From an uncultured Nitrospira sp. (GTDB lineage Bacteria; Nitrospirota; Nitrospiria; Nitrospirales; Nitrospiraceae), in NCBI GenBank assembly GCA_902500715.1, contig CABVRO010000025.1, forward strand, positions 1 to 36,183: DNA of 36,183 bases, written 5' to 3'. Shown here one piece after another: positions 9,071 through 17,256 of the stretch. The position numbers were made by a program, and so were the translations under genes. Positions within the stretch are counted from its first letter, which is position 1. Every line of letters begins with the position of its first letter. The notes under the pieces are model-generated. The model worked only from the letters and a program-made list of their open reading frames with translations. It was not told where the DNA came from and made no database searches.

Positions 9071-9099
9071 ACCGTAGCATCGGACCCCCGACCTGTCAA
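9071..9099 (-). promoter_or_regulatory. Predicted promoter of the lytic transglycosylase
   Basis: On the minus strand, a perfect TTGACA (9099-9094) is followed after 17 nt by TACGGT (9076-9071, fits TAnnnT). Transcription would begin near 9064, 6 nt before ATG 9058 or 36 nt before ATG 9028. Confidence 0.6.
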
Positions 9100-9173
9100 C
9101 AAACTTTGCTTCGGACGAACTCGATTCGCTCTTCGTAACCCATTGATACTATAGATATGTATTGTCGTAATCG

Positions 9174-10055
9174 TTACGAGGCCGGTTCAAGAAACCTCGT
9201 TCGGCTGTCGGCGAATCGCGTCTGCAGCCGACGGGTCAGCGAGCCCGGCCGGCCATCGCCGATGGCGAACGAATCGACCCTGCTCACCGGCATGATTTCC
9301 ATGCTGGTATTGGTCAGAAAGCATTCCTCCGCGCGGTGGAGGTCAGTCACGTGATAGTGACCTTCCTGGACGGGTAGTCCCTCCTCTTGGGCAAGGGTCA
9401 TGACGATGGTTCTGGTGATGCCGTCCAAGATGCCGCAGTCCAGTGCGGGGGTATGGAGGGTTTTGCCGGACATGAAAAAGAGGTTGCTGACTGTGCATTC
9501 GGTCAGCTCCTCTTTCCAATTCAAGAACAAACTGTCGAAGGTGCCGGCCGCAATCGACTCACGTTTGGCGAGAATATTGTTGAGGAAATTGGTGGATTTA
9601 ATTTGCGGAGACAGCGCTTCGGGCAGATTGCGTCTGGTTTTGGCGACGGTCAGCGACACACCATTGCGTGAGAGAACAGCAGGAGAGGGGTGGAGCGGCT
9701 TGGCCATGATGACCACCGTGGCTCGCGGGCACAGACTGGGATCCAGGCCGATTTCCCCCGCGCCGCGTGAGACGGTGATCCGGAGGTATGCATCCGTCTG
9801 CTCGTTGCCGACCCCGTTCCGGCCCATTGCTTCATGGAGCAACTCCGGCCATTGCGACTCCGGGAGAGGAATGTCCAGGCCGATGGCCTCGGCTGAGCGC
9901 CTGAGCCGAGCCAGGTGCTGGTCGCGCATGAAGATGCGGGATCCATAAGAGCGAAGGGTTTCGTACACGCCGTCACCATAAAGAAATCCATGGTCGAACA
10001 CGGAGACCACGGCCTCTTCCTTGCGCACAAACCGATCATTGAGAAACACCCACAT
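9174..10055 (-). CDS. pabC: Class IV aminotransferase, probably aminodeoxychorismate lyase
   Basis: PLP-dependent fold-type IV enzyme, 293 aa. PabC releases pyruvate from aminodeoxychorismate to give p-aminobenzoate for folate. It has the opening strand-turn DHGFLYGDGVYETLR (21-35), the Schiff-base Lys153 in QIKSTNFLNN, Glu186 in ELTECTVSNLFF, and the TNTSMEIMPV block near the end. By sequence alone it could be a branched-chain or D-amino-acid aminotransferase (IlvE/Dat). The PabC call rests on context: its ATG shares one base with the TGA of the upstream pabB gene (TGATG), so the two are translationally coupled. Length fits the family. Confidence 0.78.
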   Translation of the reverse strand: MWVFLNDRFVRKEEAVVSVFDHGFLYGDGVYETLRSYGSRIFMRDQHLARLRRSAEAIGLDIPLPESQWPELLHEAMGRNGVGNEQTDAYLRITVSRGAGEIGLDPSLCPRATVVIMAKPLHPSPAVLSRNGVSLTVAKTRRNLPEALSPQIKSTNFLNNILAKRESIAAGTFDSLFLNWKEELTECTVSNLFFMSGKTLHTPALDCGILDGITRTIVMTLAQEEGLPVQEGHYHVTDLHRAEECFLTNTSMEIMPVSRVDSFAIGDGRPGSLTRRLQTRFADSRTRFLEPAS

Positions 10056-11539
10056 CAGCGGCCAGCCTCCAATATTGTGAAAAATGCGCCCGCTTTGGCG
10101 AGCGTTTCATCATATTCGCGGTCGGGATCCGAGTCGGCCACAATGCCGGCACCGACTTGCAGATATCCTCTGTTCTTGGTCAGCACGAGCGTACGAATGA
10201 GAATGTTCAGGTCCAGGTCGCCGTTCCAACTGAAATATCCCAGCGCGCCGGTATAGAGTCCGCGTCGCATCGGTTCCAGTTCTTCGATGATTTCCATGCA
10301 GCGGAGCTTGGGCACACCGGTGATGGTTCCTCCGGGAAACACGGCTTTCACCAGGTCGAGGGGTGAAATGTCCGGTTGCAGGGTGCCTACTACGTCTGAC
10401 ACCAGGTGGCTGACATGCGAATACTGTTCGATGGTCATGAACTCATCGACGCGCACCGAGCCGTAGCGGCAGACCTTTCCGAGGTCGTTGCGTTCGAGAT
10501 CCACCAGCATCACATGTTCGGCGCGTTCCTTAGGGCTGGCAAGCAACTCCGCGCGTAGAAGCTGATCCTGTTGCACACCGGTGCCCCGCGGCCTGGTGCC
10601 GGCGATGGGTCTGGTGCTGGCCTGTGAGCCGGTCAGCCGCACGAGCCGCTCAGGGGAGCTGCTGACGAGGCTGAGATCAGGGAATCGGACGAGCCCCGCG
10701 AACGGCGCAGGGTTGATCCGGCGAAGGCGGCGATAGAGTTCGGTTGAGTATCCCTCGAATCCGGTCGATGAAGCGGCGGCGTGTAAGTCGAGCGTGAAGC
10801 GGTGCGACAGATTGGCCTGATAGATATCGCCGGCGGCGATATAGTCCTGGCAACGTCGCACACGAGTTTTGTAGGCCTCGCGCGATTGGCTGGGGACAAA
10901 GGTGGTTTGAGTGGGCCAAGGCGAGGAGGGAAGAGGCGCGACCGGGCTCGTCAGGCGGGCTTCCAGCTCCGCCAGCCGGTCACAACCTTCGCGATAGAGT
11001 TTCTCTCGAGGTTCCGACTGAAATCGCGATAAGGGAGGGCAATACATCAGGTAGAGCTGCCGCGTATGGTGATCGACCGCGGCGACGACATCGAAAAAGG
11101 CCATGTGCAGGTCAGGGAGGTGGAGGTCGTCGGCGGCCAGGGTCGGAAGTAATTCGAACGAACGAACGAGGTCATAGCTGAGGTATCCGACCGCGCCGCC
11201 ATAAAACGGCGGAAGGCCTTCCGGTTTGGTAATGGTCGACTCGGCAAGTGTGCGTTGAAGGACTCGAAGGCCGGAGCCTTGCTCGTGCCGGATCTGTCCC
11301 CCGGTCTCGATTCGGTAGTCCTGCGCGCGGCTTGTGAGGATGAGATAGGGGTCGCGTCCGAAAAATGAATAACGCGCGGTGCTGTCGGTGCCGTTGGCGC
11401 TTTCCAGGAGAAACGAGGGACGTTCGGCCGGGGCCAGCCGACAGTACAACTCGAACGCGTCGACGTCCGGTTGTGGACGCACGACCACCAGCGGTTGCGG
11501 CGGTCCGTTCAGGAATGTCTGGTGAGAGGAAAAACTCAT
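10055..11539 (-). CDS. pabB: Aminodeoxychorismate synthase component I / anthranilate synthase I family
   Basis: Chorismate-using enzyme of 494 aa. PabB joins ammonia (from a glutamine amidotransferase partner) to chorismate to make aminodeoxychorismate. The chorismate-binding domain (about 220-490) shows GDIYQANLSHRF, VSSSPERLV, LVDLERNDLGKV, FPGGTITGVPK and the closing GAGIVADSDPDREYDET. The N-terminal TrpE-like domain is complete. At 311-315 it reads PIAGT. Ala313 is the residue usual in anthranilate synthase TrpE, where E. coli-type PabB has Lys (PIKGT). Coupling to a class IV lyase argues for PabB; the motif leaves TrpE or a dual role open. No pabA/trpG lies nearby. Only a weak AGG precedes ATG 11539. 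Confidence 0.8.
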   Translation of the reverse strand: MSFSSHQTFLNGPPQPLVVVRPQPDVDAFELYCRLAPAERPSFLLESANGTDSTARYSFFGRDPYLILTSRAQDYRIETGGQIRHEQGSGLRVLQRTLAESTITKPEGLPPFYGGAVGYLSYDLVRSFELLPTLAADDLHLPDLHMAFFDVVAAVDHHTRQLYLMYCPPLSRFQSEPREKLYREGCDRLAELEARLTSPVAPLPSSPWPTQTTFVPSQSREAYKTRVRRCQDYIAAGDIYQANLSHRFTLDLHAAASSTGFEGYSTELYRRLRRINPAPFAGLVRFPDLSLVSSSPERLVRLTGSQASTRPIAGTRPRGTGVQQDQLLRAELLASPKERAEHVMLVDLERNDLGKVCRYGSVRVDEFMTIEQYSHVSHLVSDVVGTLQPDISPLDLVKAVFPGGTITGVPKLRCMEIIEELEPMRRGLYTGALGYFSWNGDLDLNILIRTLVLTKNRGYLQVGAGIVADSDPDREYDETLAKAGAFFTILEAGR

Positions 11540-11578
11540 GAACCTGCGTTTCAGAGGAGTGCCCTACCTGAAGAAATG

Positions 11579-11606
11579 ACTATACCGCATCGAGCGGCCG
11601 GGTCAT
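11579..11606 (-). promoter_or_regulatory. Predicted pabB promoter
   Basis: Minus strand: ATGACC (11606-11601), 16 nt, TATAGT (11584-11579). The start site would be near 11572, about 33 nt before the pabB ATG. The -10 is good and the -35 is partial. Confidence 0.45.
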
Positions 11607-11620
11607 AGGTGGCCAACTTC

Positions 11621-11650
11621 TTGACAAGCCCCCAGCGAATTTGCTTGAAT
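11621..11650 (+). promoter_or_regulatory. Predicted promoter of the atpI-B-E-F operon
   Basis: A perfect TTGACA (11621-11626) with TTGAAT (11645-11650) after 18 nt. The spacer carries AGCGAA (11634-11639), and the -35 is extended as TTGACAAGCC, both shared with the zapB promoter at 20708. Transcription start is expected near 11657, giving a leader of about 60 nt that contains GAGGAG. Confidence 0.55.
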
Positions 11651-11719
11651 GGCGCGCCCGCCGATGGGTGCACTTTCTCCGATCGCGCTGAGCTGAGGAG
11701 TGCCGCACGTGAGCATCTG

Positions 11720-11938
11720 ATGCCCCCCTCTCAGGATCCGTTATATGCGGGGCTCGGGCAAGCTGTCCGAATCGGGACGGAACTGCTCGCTGCGTTGATC
11801 GTCGGGGGAGGCCTGGGTTGGGTCGTCGATACCTATCTGCTTGATTCTAATCCTTGGGGATTGGTGGTAGGGCTGGGGTTCGGGGCCGCGGCCGGTGTGC
11901 GGAATGCGTATCGATCGGCGCAACGGTGGCAGAGTTAA
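11720..11938 (+). CDS. atpI: ATP synthase accessory protein AtpI (Atp1 family)
   Basis: Membrane protein of 72 aa found at the head of ATP synthase operons. It assists c-ring assembly and has been linked to Mg2+ handling. Two hydrophobic helices are visible: AVRIGTELLAALIVGGGLGWVV, and a Gly-rich one (GLVVGLGFGAAAGVRNAYR), with a short DTYLLDSNPWG turn between them as in the family. ATG 11720 is the only good in-frame start after the promoter; the nearest purine-rich GAGGAG is about 20 nt upstream, further than usual. A longer reading back to 11609 would begin upstream of the predicted transcript and is unlikely. Confidence 0.82.
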   Translation: MPPSQDPLYAGLGQAVRIGTELLAALIVGGGLGWVVDTYLLDSNPWGLVVGLGFGAAAGVRNAYRSAQRWQS

Positions 11939-11979
11939 CCAGAATCGTCTGACTGATAGCTGACTGTTAAAGGATCATC

Positions 11980-12729
11980 GTGGAAGAAAGTCCGTTACAT
12001 GCGTTTGAACTGCACGATCTGATTCCCTTGGTTCCGGCCGGGGTGGATATTTCCATCAACAAGGCCGTGATTCTGATGTGGGTGATCGTCGGCCTGGTGG
12101 CGTTCCTGATGATCTCGGCTGCGGCGGCCCGTAAGTTGGTTCCGGGCAAATTGCAGAACATGGCCGAATTGATCGTCGAGTTCATTCGCGGGATTATTCT
12201 GGACACCATGGGCGAGGCAGGGATGAAATATTTCCCGCTGATCGCCACGTTGTTCCTCTTTATTCTCTTCGCCAATCTGCTCGGGTTGATTCCCGGTTCT
12301 TACACCGTGACGAGTCAGATTATTGTGACGGCGGTCTTTGCCGTTGGGATTTACGGGTTGAGCCTCGTGCTCGGATTTTCGCTCCATGGCATGAAGTTCC
12401 TCGGTATTCTCGTGCCGCCCGGCACACCGGGTTGGCTCCTGCCGTTGATGATTCCGATTGAATTGATCAGTCAATTGGCGCGACCCATTTCCCTGGCCGT
12501 TCGTCTGTTTGCGAATATGACTGCCGGTCACGTCATTCTTGGCGTCTTGTTCGGTCTGGCGATCAGCGGTGGACTGCTGATCGGGTGGCTGCCGTTTGCG
12601 TTCACGATCGCCATGAACGGACTCGAAGTCGGTATTGCGTTTATTCAAGCCTATATTTTTACCGTGCTGAGCTGTGTGTATCTGGGTGATGCGGTTACCC
12701 TGCACGGTCATAGCGAGCACGCACACTAG
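11980..12729 (+). CDS. atpB: F1Fo ATP synthase subunit a
   Basis: Stator subunit (249 aa) that forms the two proton half-channels against the c-ring in the inner membrane. The essential Arg is Arg175 in SLAVRLFANMTAGH, equivalent to E. coli Arg210. The preceding PIELISQLARPIS block and the C-terminal AFIQAYIFTVL helix are typical. At least five hydrophobic helices are present. The start is GTG 11980 with AAAGGA about six bases upstream. It lies 41 nt after atpI and 36 nt before atpE in the same operon. Confidence 0.96.
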   Translation: MEESPLHAFELHDLIPLVPAGVDISINKAVILMWVIVGLVAFLMISAAAARKLVPGKLQNMAELIVEFIRGIILDTMGEAGMKYFPLIATLFLFILFANLLGLIPGSYTVTSQIIVTAVFAVGIYGLSLVLGFSLHGMKFLGILVPPGTPGWLLPLMIPIELISQLARPISLAVRLFANMTAGHVILGVLFGLAISGGLLIGWLPFAFTIAMNGLEVGIAFIQAYIFTVLSCVYLGDAVTLHGHSEHAH

Positions 12730-12765
12730 GTCGAGTTGTTTACATAAGGGAGGAGAGGACAAACA

Positions 12766-12996
12766 ATGGATGCAGCAGCAGCAGCGTTGGTGGGTATGGG
12801 GTTGGCGGCGGCAGGCTTTGCCGGAGCCGGTGTGGGCATCGGGTATATCTTCGGGAAAATGATCGAGGCGGTAGCCCGGCAACCGGAAGCGGAAGGCCGC
12901 GTCGGCAAGTACATGTGGATCGGATTCGCGCTGGTCGAAGCCATCGCACTGTACGGGCTGGTCATTGCGTTCATCATCATGGGCTTGCGTAAGTAG
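12766..12996 (+). CDS. atpE: F1Fo ATP synthase subunit c
   Basis: Proteolipid of 76 aa, a two-helix hairpin that forms the rotary ring. Helix 1 carries GAGVGIG (20-26), the polar loop is ARQPE, and helix 2 holds the ion-binding Glu58 in ALVEAIALYG. There is no Gln in helix 1 at the Na+-site position and no Ser/Thr after Glu58, so the ring should be proton-specific rather than Na+-binding. The polypeptide starts directly with MDAAAAALVG, without a cleavable signal. The ribosome site GGAGG lies about 12-16 nt upstream of ATG 12766, followed by an A-rich stretch. Confidence 0.96.
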   Translation: MDAAAAALVGMGLAAAGFAGAGVGIGYIFGKMIEAVARQPEAEGRVGKYMWIGFALVEAIALYGLVIAFIIMGLRK

Positions 12997-13071
12997 TTCG
13001 TTTCGACGGCTGAGCCCTGATGCTGGCGCCCATTCCCGGCTTAGAACCTCAACTCATTTGGGTACTAGACT

Positions 13072-13584
13072 ATGCCTCAATTTGAATCACATTTCTTTTC
13101 GTCCCTGATCTTCTGGGAGGTGCTCTCCTTCGGGATCCTGTTCTTCCTGCTCTACAAGTATGCGTTTCCCGGCTTGTTGGGCATGCTGGAAGAGCGCGAG
13201 AAAAAAATCAAGGACAGTCTCGATCAGGCGGAACGCCACCGTTCCGAAGCCGAGCGCAGGCTGAAGGAATACGAAGCCAAGCTGGCGACGGCGGCCAAAG
13301 ATGCAGAGGCGCTCCTGGCGCAGGCCAAAGAACGTGCGCAACGCCTGATGGACGAAAACGAGCAGCGCATGACGGCGGATGCGGAACGCATCAAGGGTGA
13401 CGCGACTCGTGAAATCGAGACCGAGCGTCGGAAGGCCATCCAGGACATCCGTTCGCAAACGACTGACTTGGCGATGATGGTGGCTGAAAAAGTTGTCGGG
13501 CGGGCACTGACGGAAGGCGATCATCGTCGCCTGGCGGACGAAGCCCTCGATGCCCTCGCAAAGAGCTATCAGAGCCGGAATTAG
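13072..13584 (+). CDS. atpF: F1Fo ATP synthase subunit b
   Basis: Peripheral-stalk subunit of 170 aa: one N-terminal membrane helix (about 10-33) followed by a long charged coiled coil (LEEREKKIKDSLDQAERHRSEAE onward) and a short C-terminal domain that would contact subunit delta. Only one b-type gene is present, so a homodimer is expected rather than b/b'. It is the last gene of the operon. The next gene is convergent (6-nt gap), so atpH, A, G, D and C must be elsewhere in the genome. The 75-nt gap after atpE has no clear hairpin, and the ribosome site is weak. Confidence 0.93.
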   Translation: MPQFESHFFSSLIFWEVLSFGILFFLLYKYAFPGLLGMLEEREKKIKDSLDQAERHRSEAERRLKEYEAKLATAAKDAEALLAQAKERAQRLMDENEQRMTADAERIKGDATREIETERRKAIQDIRSQTTDLAMMVAEKVVGRALTEGDHRRLADEALDALAKSYQSRN

Positions 13585-13590
13585 CCGCTC

Positions 13591-14412
13591 TTACGCCGGG
13601 AGGGACAGACTCACGCCCCCCTGGCGGTATCCTTCCAAATCAACCGTCACAAAGCGATAGCCGAGTTTCTTCAGGGTTTCGGCCAGCCGTTCCCGGCGTC
13701 CCGGTTGTAACAGCCCAGGCAGTTCTTCTGCGCCCAATTCTATTCTGGCGATCTCCCCATGGTCTCGCACACGATAGTGGCGAAAGCCTTCTTGTGCGAG
13801 AGCATCTTCCGCACGCTCCACGCGTGAGAGAGTGCTTCTCGTAATCGCGATCCCGCGTGGTATGCGGGAAGAGAGACAGGCGGCCGCCGGCTTGTCCCAA
13901 TTGGAGAGGCCTAGTTCCCTCGCTACGGCGCGGATGTCGGCCTTGGAGAATCCGGCTTCAAGTAACGGGCTACGGACACCTCGTTCGCGAGCGGCTGTGA
14001 GTCCAGGCCGGTCGTCTCCCAGGTCATCCGCGTTCGTGCCATCGACAATGAATCCAGCCGCATATTCATTCCGGAGGGTTTCAAGGAGGGAGTACAAGTC
14101 GGTCTTGCAGTGGTAACAGCGGGTGGCATCATTCCGGACGAATTCGGGAATGTCGAGTTGATCGGTTTCAACGATGCGATGGCGCGCGCCGATCTCAACG
14201 GCGATTTTCTGTGTCCCGTCCAGCTCAGCCTTCGGAAGGGTGGGGGAGACGGCGGTCACGCCGATGGCCTCTGCGCCCAGTTCATCATGCGCCAATTTTA
14301 GAACGAGGGAACTGTCGATCCCGCCGGAGAAGGCCACGACGACCGAGCCCATCTCGCGAAGGATCTGTCGTGCCCGGGCGACTTTGTCGATTAAGGGAGT
14401 TGTGGAAAGCAT
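13591..14412 (-). CDS. larE: LarE-type ATP-dependent sacrificial sulfur transferase (PP-loop)
   Basis: A 273-aa PP-loop adenylating enzyme. In lactate racemase maturation, LarE adenylates a pyridinium dicarboxylate precursor and donates sulfur from its own cysteine to build the nickel-pincer cofactor. The PP-loop SGGIDSS is at 29-35, CYHCK at 99-103, and the sacrificial-type cysteine is Cys179 in PAAACLSSRIPRG (Cys176 in Lactobacillus plantarum LarE). No larA, larB or larC is in the window, so the acceptor is unknown; it may serve another sulfur-insertion pathway. It lies 43 nt downstream of the second M16 peptidase gene and is probably the last gene of the rlmN operon. Confidence 0.85.
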   Translation of the reverse strand: MLSTTPLIDKVARARQILREMGSVVVAFSGGIDSSLVLKLAHDELGAEAIGVTAVSPTLPKAELDGTQKIAVEIGARHRIVETDQLDIPEFVRNDATRCYHCKTDLYSLLETLRNEYAAGFIVDGTNADDLGDDRPGLTAARERGVRSPLLEAGFSKADIRAVARELGLSNWDKPAAACLSSRIPRGIAITRSTLSRVERAEDALAQEGFRHYRVRDHGEIARIELGAEELPGLLQPGRRERLAETLKKLGYRFVTVDLEGYRQGGVSLSLPA

Positions 14413-14455
14413 GGGATTCTAGGTCTGCGCAGCTTGGTTGCGGGACAGCGACCGG

Positions 14456-15838
14456 CTATTGTTTGACTTTAGCCTTCGTGATCGATCCGACGACGACCAA
14501 GGCGTAATGTTGGGGGTCGAGATATTGCTTGGCGACTCGTAGGACATCGTCCTTCGTCACCTTTTCGATGGCTTTTGGGTACTGTGTGAAGTAGTCCAAC
14601 CCGAGGTTGTAGAGCTCAACCTGGGCGAGGACGTTGGCCAGTTTTGCGCTGGAATCGACCCGCAGCGGGAAACTGCCGACGATGAAGGACTTGGCCTCGT
14701 TGAGTTCCTGATCCGTGACCGGGGCATCGCGCATCCCTTTGATCTCCGTGAGGACACCTGCGATAGCCTGGTTTGTGACGTCGGTTCTGGTCTGCAGGCT
14801 GATAAAAAAAGCGCCCGGCATCAAGCGGGTGTCGAACTGACTCATGATTCCATAGGCCAGTCCCTGTTTGTCGCGAATGGAATCCATGAGGCGGGAGGAG
14901 AATCCACCGGCGCCCAGGATATAGTTCATGACCGTGACGGCATAGTAGTCGGGATTGGTCCGGCTGATGCCCGTGTGCCCAAGGATGATGGTCGACTGGG
15001 TCAGATCCTTCTCGATGAGTTGGACCATTTTCCGCTCGATCGAAGCCGGCTTCTTGATCTGGTAGGGCGAGAGGGTGCCCTTCTTCCAGGAGCCGAAATG
15101 GGTCTGGACCAGAGCGGAGGCCTGATCCTGTGACAGGTCCCCCACGATGACCAGGATCGTTTGATTCGGCAGGTATTCCCTGGCATGAAACTGCTGGATG
15201 TCCGCGACCGTAATTTTGTTGAGCGTCTCTTCTGTGCCATGGGCCGGCCAGCTATAAGGATGGCCGTGAAAAATCAATTGGTGGAAGGCCTTCATGGCCA
15301 CATTCCCGGGATCATCGTCATCGCTGACGATTTCGCCGAGGATCTGCGTGCGGACGCGTTCGAATTCCTGTTTGTGGAACGCAGGATGCTGGAGCATATC
15401 GGCGAGAAGCGCAAAGCCGAGGTCTGCATCCTTCTTGAGCACGCGGGTGGAGGCGGTGGTGAAATCCTCTGCCGCATGGGCTTCCAGAGAGCCTCCCACA
15501 AAATCGATCTGTTCGGCGATTTGTCGAGAGGTCCGGGTCAGCGTGCCTTCATCCAGGAGACTGGCGGTCAGATTGGCCAGTCCTGCTTTGTCGGGAGGAT
15601 CCTGTGCCGATCCCACCTTGACCAGCGCGTGGATTTCCACGGTCGGAAGAAAATGCTGTTCCAGGAACAACACGGTCATACCGTTGGCGGTGACGGAGCG
15701 GGTCGGGACGATGTCCGCAGCCTGCGCCAATGCGAACGGCAGGCTGAGCGCCATACAGAGCAGGCCCGCTAACGTCCGGCCCACAGACCGGCGGCTTCGG
15801 TGTTGGAGTGAGAGACGGGTGATTGGTTGTTGCCTCAT
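14456..15838 (-). CDS. M16 peptidase-family protein, non-catalytic partner
   Basis: A 460-aa exported protein (signal peptide ending near ALAQA, about residue 40) with the two M16 half-domains. At the zinc site position it reads GLANLTASLLDEG instead of HxxEH, so it cannot bind zinc. It keeps the Arg/Tyr substrate-binding motif RDKQGLAYG in the second half. This is the pattern of the inactive subunit in two-gene M16B peptidases, which pair with the HxxEH subunit as in mitochondrial processing peptidase. It starts 12 nt after the catalytic partner on the same strand. Action in the periplasm is inferred from the signal peptide. Confidence 0.87.
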   Translation of the reverse strand: MRQQPITRLSLQHRSRRSVGRTLAGLLCMALSLPFALAQAADIVPTRSVTANGMTVLFLEQHFLPTVEIHALVKVGSAQDPPDKAGLANLTASLLDEGTLTRTSRQIAEQIDFVGGSLEAHAAEDFTTASTRVLKKDADLGFALLADMLQHPAFHKQEFERVRTQILGEIVSDDDDPGNVAMKAFHQLIFHGHPYSWPAHGTEETLNKITVADIQQFHAREYLPNQTILVIVGDLSQDQASALVQTHFGSWKKGTLSPYQIKKPASIERKMVQLIEKDLTQSTIILGHTGISRTNPDYYAVTVMNYILGAGGFSSRLMDSIRDKQGLAYGIMSQFDTRLMPGAFFISLQTRTDVTNQAIAGVLTEIKGMRDAPVTDQELNEAKSFIVGSFPLRVDSSAKLANVLAQVELYNLGLDYFTQYPKAIEKVTKDDVLRVAKQYLDPQHYALVVVGSITKAKVKQ

Positions 15839-15850
15839 CGGGATCGCTCG

Positions 15851-17242
15851 CTAGTGAGGTTGTGTCGGTGACGCGGCCTGGGTTTGCGGAGGTTGAGGAA
15901 TCAAGGTTCCCGTGGTGCGCATATCGGCGGCCAGGTAGTGCGACGCCACACGCTGCACGTCCTGCGCGGTGACGGCGCGGGTGCTCTCCACAAACTGGCT
16001 GACTTTGCGCCATCCGGCCCCGATCGTTTCGGCTTCTCCCAGCAGCATGGCCTGGCGGAAATTCGAGTCCTGTTCAAAGATGTGGGCCGCTTCGATCTGA
16101 TTTTTCGCGCGCTGCAGTTCGAGTTCGCTCGGGGGCTCGGTTTGGATCCGCTGAATCTCTTTGAACACCGCGTCTTCAACCGCTTCAACCTTCTCCCCGG
16201 GTTTCACCACGGCATAAAAGTAGAACAGTCCCGGGTCTGCTTGCATCAGGCCATAATCGGCGCCGACTGCCAGGGCAGTCTTTTGCTCATACACGAGGCT
16301 TTGATAAAGCCGGGCGCTCTTGCCGTGAGACAGGATCGATTCAAGCACGTTCAAGGCATAGGAGTCGTCGCTGGAATAGTTGGGGACGCGGTAACCCATC
16401 ATGACGAACGGTACCTGGGCTTCCCGCTTGAGGAGGAAGCGCCGTTCGCCGCGTTGCGGGGCTTCCGTCACGGCCAGGGGTTTGGGGGACGGACCTTTAG
16501 GGATCGGCTCGAAGAGTTTGGCAATAGCCGGGAGGAGCGTGTCCGCCTTGATGTCGCCGACCACGACCAGGGTGGCGTTGTTCGGCGAATAGTAGGTGTC
16601 GTAGTGGCGCTGGAGATCGTCGAGGTTCATCGCGTCGAGGTCGGAGAACCATCCGATGACCGGCCAGTGGTACGGGTGACTCATGAAGGCCTGCGCGAAG
16701 AGGGCTTCGACTAGGGCGCCTTGCGGATCGTCTTCGTTACGCAGTCGTCGCTCTTCCTTCACCACTTCCCGTTCAGTCTTGAATTCGTTGGCGTCGAGAA
16801 TGAGCCCTTGCATGCGGTCCGCTTCCAGTTCGAGGGCGAGCGTCACGCGATCGGCAGCCAGGTTCTCAAAGTAGGCGGTGAAGTCCTGGCTGGTAAACGC
16901 GTTGTCCATCCCCCCGTTCTTGCGAACCAGTCGGGAGAAGGTGCCCTTGGGGTACTTGGCCGTGCCTTTGAACATCATATGCTCAAGCATGTGGGATAAC
17001 CCGGCCCGGCCCATGACCTCGTTGCGTGAGCCCACTTTGTACCAGACCTGCACCGTCGCCACGGGAGCCTTCGGGACTTCCACGAGGATGACTTTCATGT
17101 CGTTCGATAACGTGTATTCCTTCGGTTCGACGGCGCGGGCCGAGGCTGCCTGGCTCGCGAACAGGAAGAAGCTCAAAAATGAACAAGCGAGGATGGCGAA
17201 TCGATTAGGGGCTGAGTTGGAAGTTGCGCTCTGATTAGGCAT
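15851..17242 (-). CDS. M16 zinc peptidase, catalytic subunit
   Basis: A 463-aa secreted metallopeptidase (signal sequence about 1-37). The inverted zinc motif His84-x-x-Glu87-His88 lies in GLSHMLEHMMFKGT, and the distal zinc ligand is Glu163 or Glu164 in VVKEERR, 76 residues later as in the family. The second half lacks the R/Y motif (it reads YEQKTALAVG), which the downstream gene supplies. The two proteins therefore look like complementary halves of one heterodimeric peptidase degrading peptides in the periplasm. It lies 14 nt after rlmN. No strong ribosome site is visible before ATG 17242. Substrate unknown. Confidence 0.92.
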   Translation of the reverse strand: MPNQSATSNSAPNRFAILACSFLSFFLFASQAASARAVEPKEYTLSNDMKVILVEVPKAPVATVQVWYKVGSRNEVMGRAGLSHMLEHMMFKGTAKYPKGTFSRLVRKNGGMDNAFTSQDFTAYFENLAADRVTLALELEADRMQGLILDANEFKTEREVVKEERRLRNEDDPQGALVEALFAQAFMSHPYHWPVIGWFSDLDAMNLDDLQRHYDTYYSPNNATLVVVGDIKADTLLPAIAKLFEPIPKGPSPKPLAVTEAPQRGERRFLLKREAQVPFVMMGYRVPNYSSDDSYALNVLESILSHGKSARLYQSLVYEQKTALAVGADYGLMQADPGLFYFYAVVKPGEKVEAVEDAVFKEIQRIQTEPPSELELQRAKNQIEAAHIFEQDSNFRQAMLLGEAETIGAGWRKVSQFVESTRAVTAQDVQRVASHYLAADMRTTGTLIPQPPQTQAASPTQPH

Positions 17243-17256
17243 GTACGGAGTTCATG

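Noticed and set aside
11995..12882. 295-codon minus frame across atpB-atpE
   Set aside because: Shadow of the ATP synthase genes; composition is His/Gln/Arg-rich noise with no family features.
15884..16714. 276-codon plus frame opposite the M16 peptidase
   Set aside because: Antisense to a complete peptidase with intact active-site motifs; no start signal.
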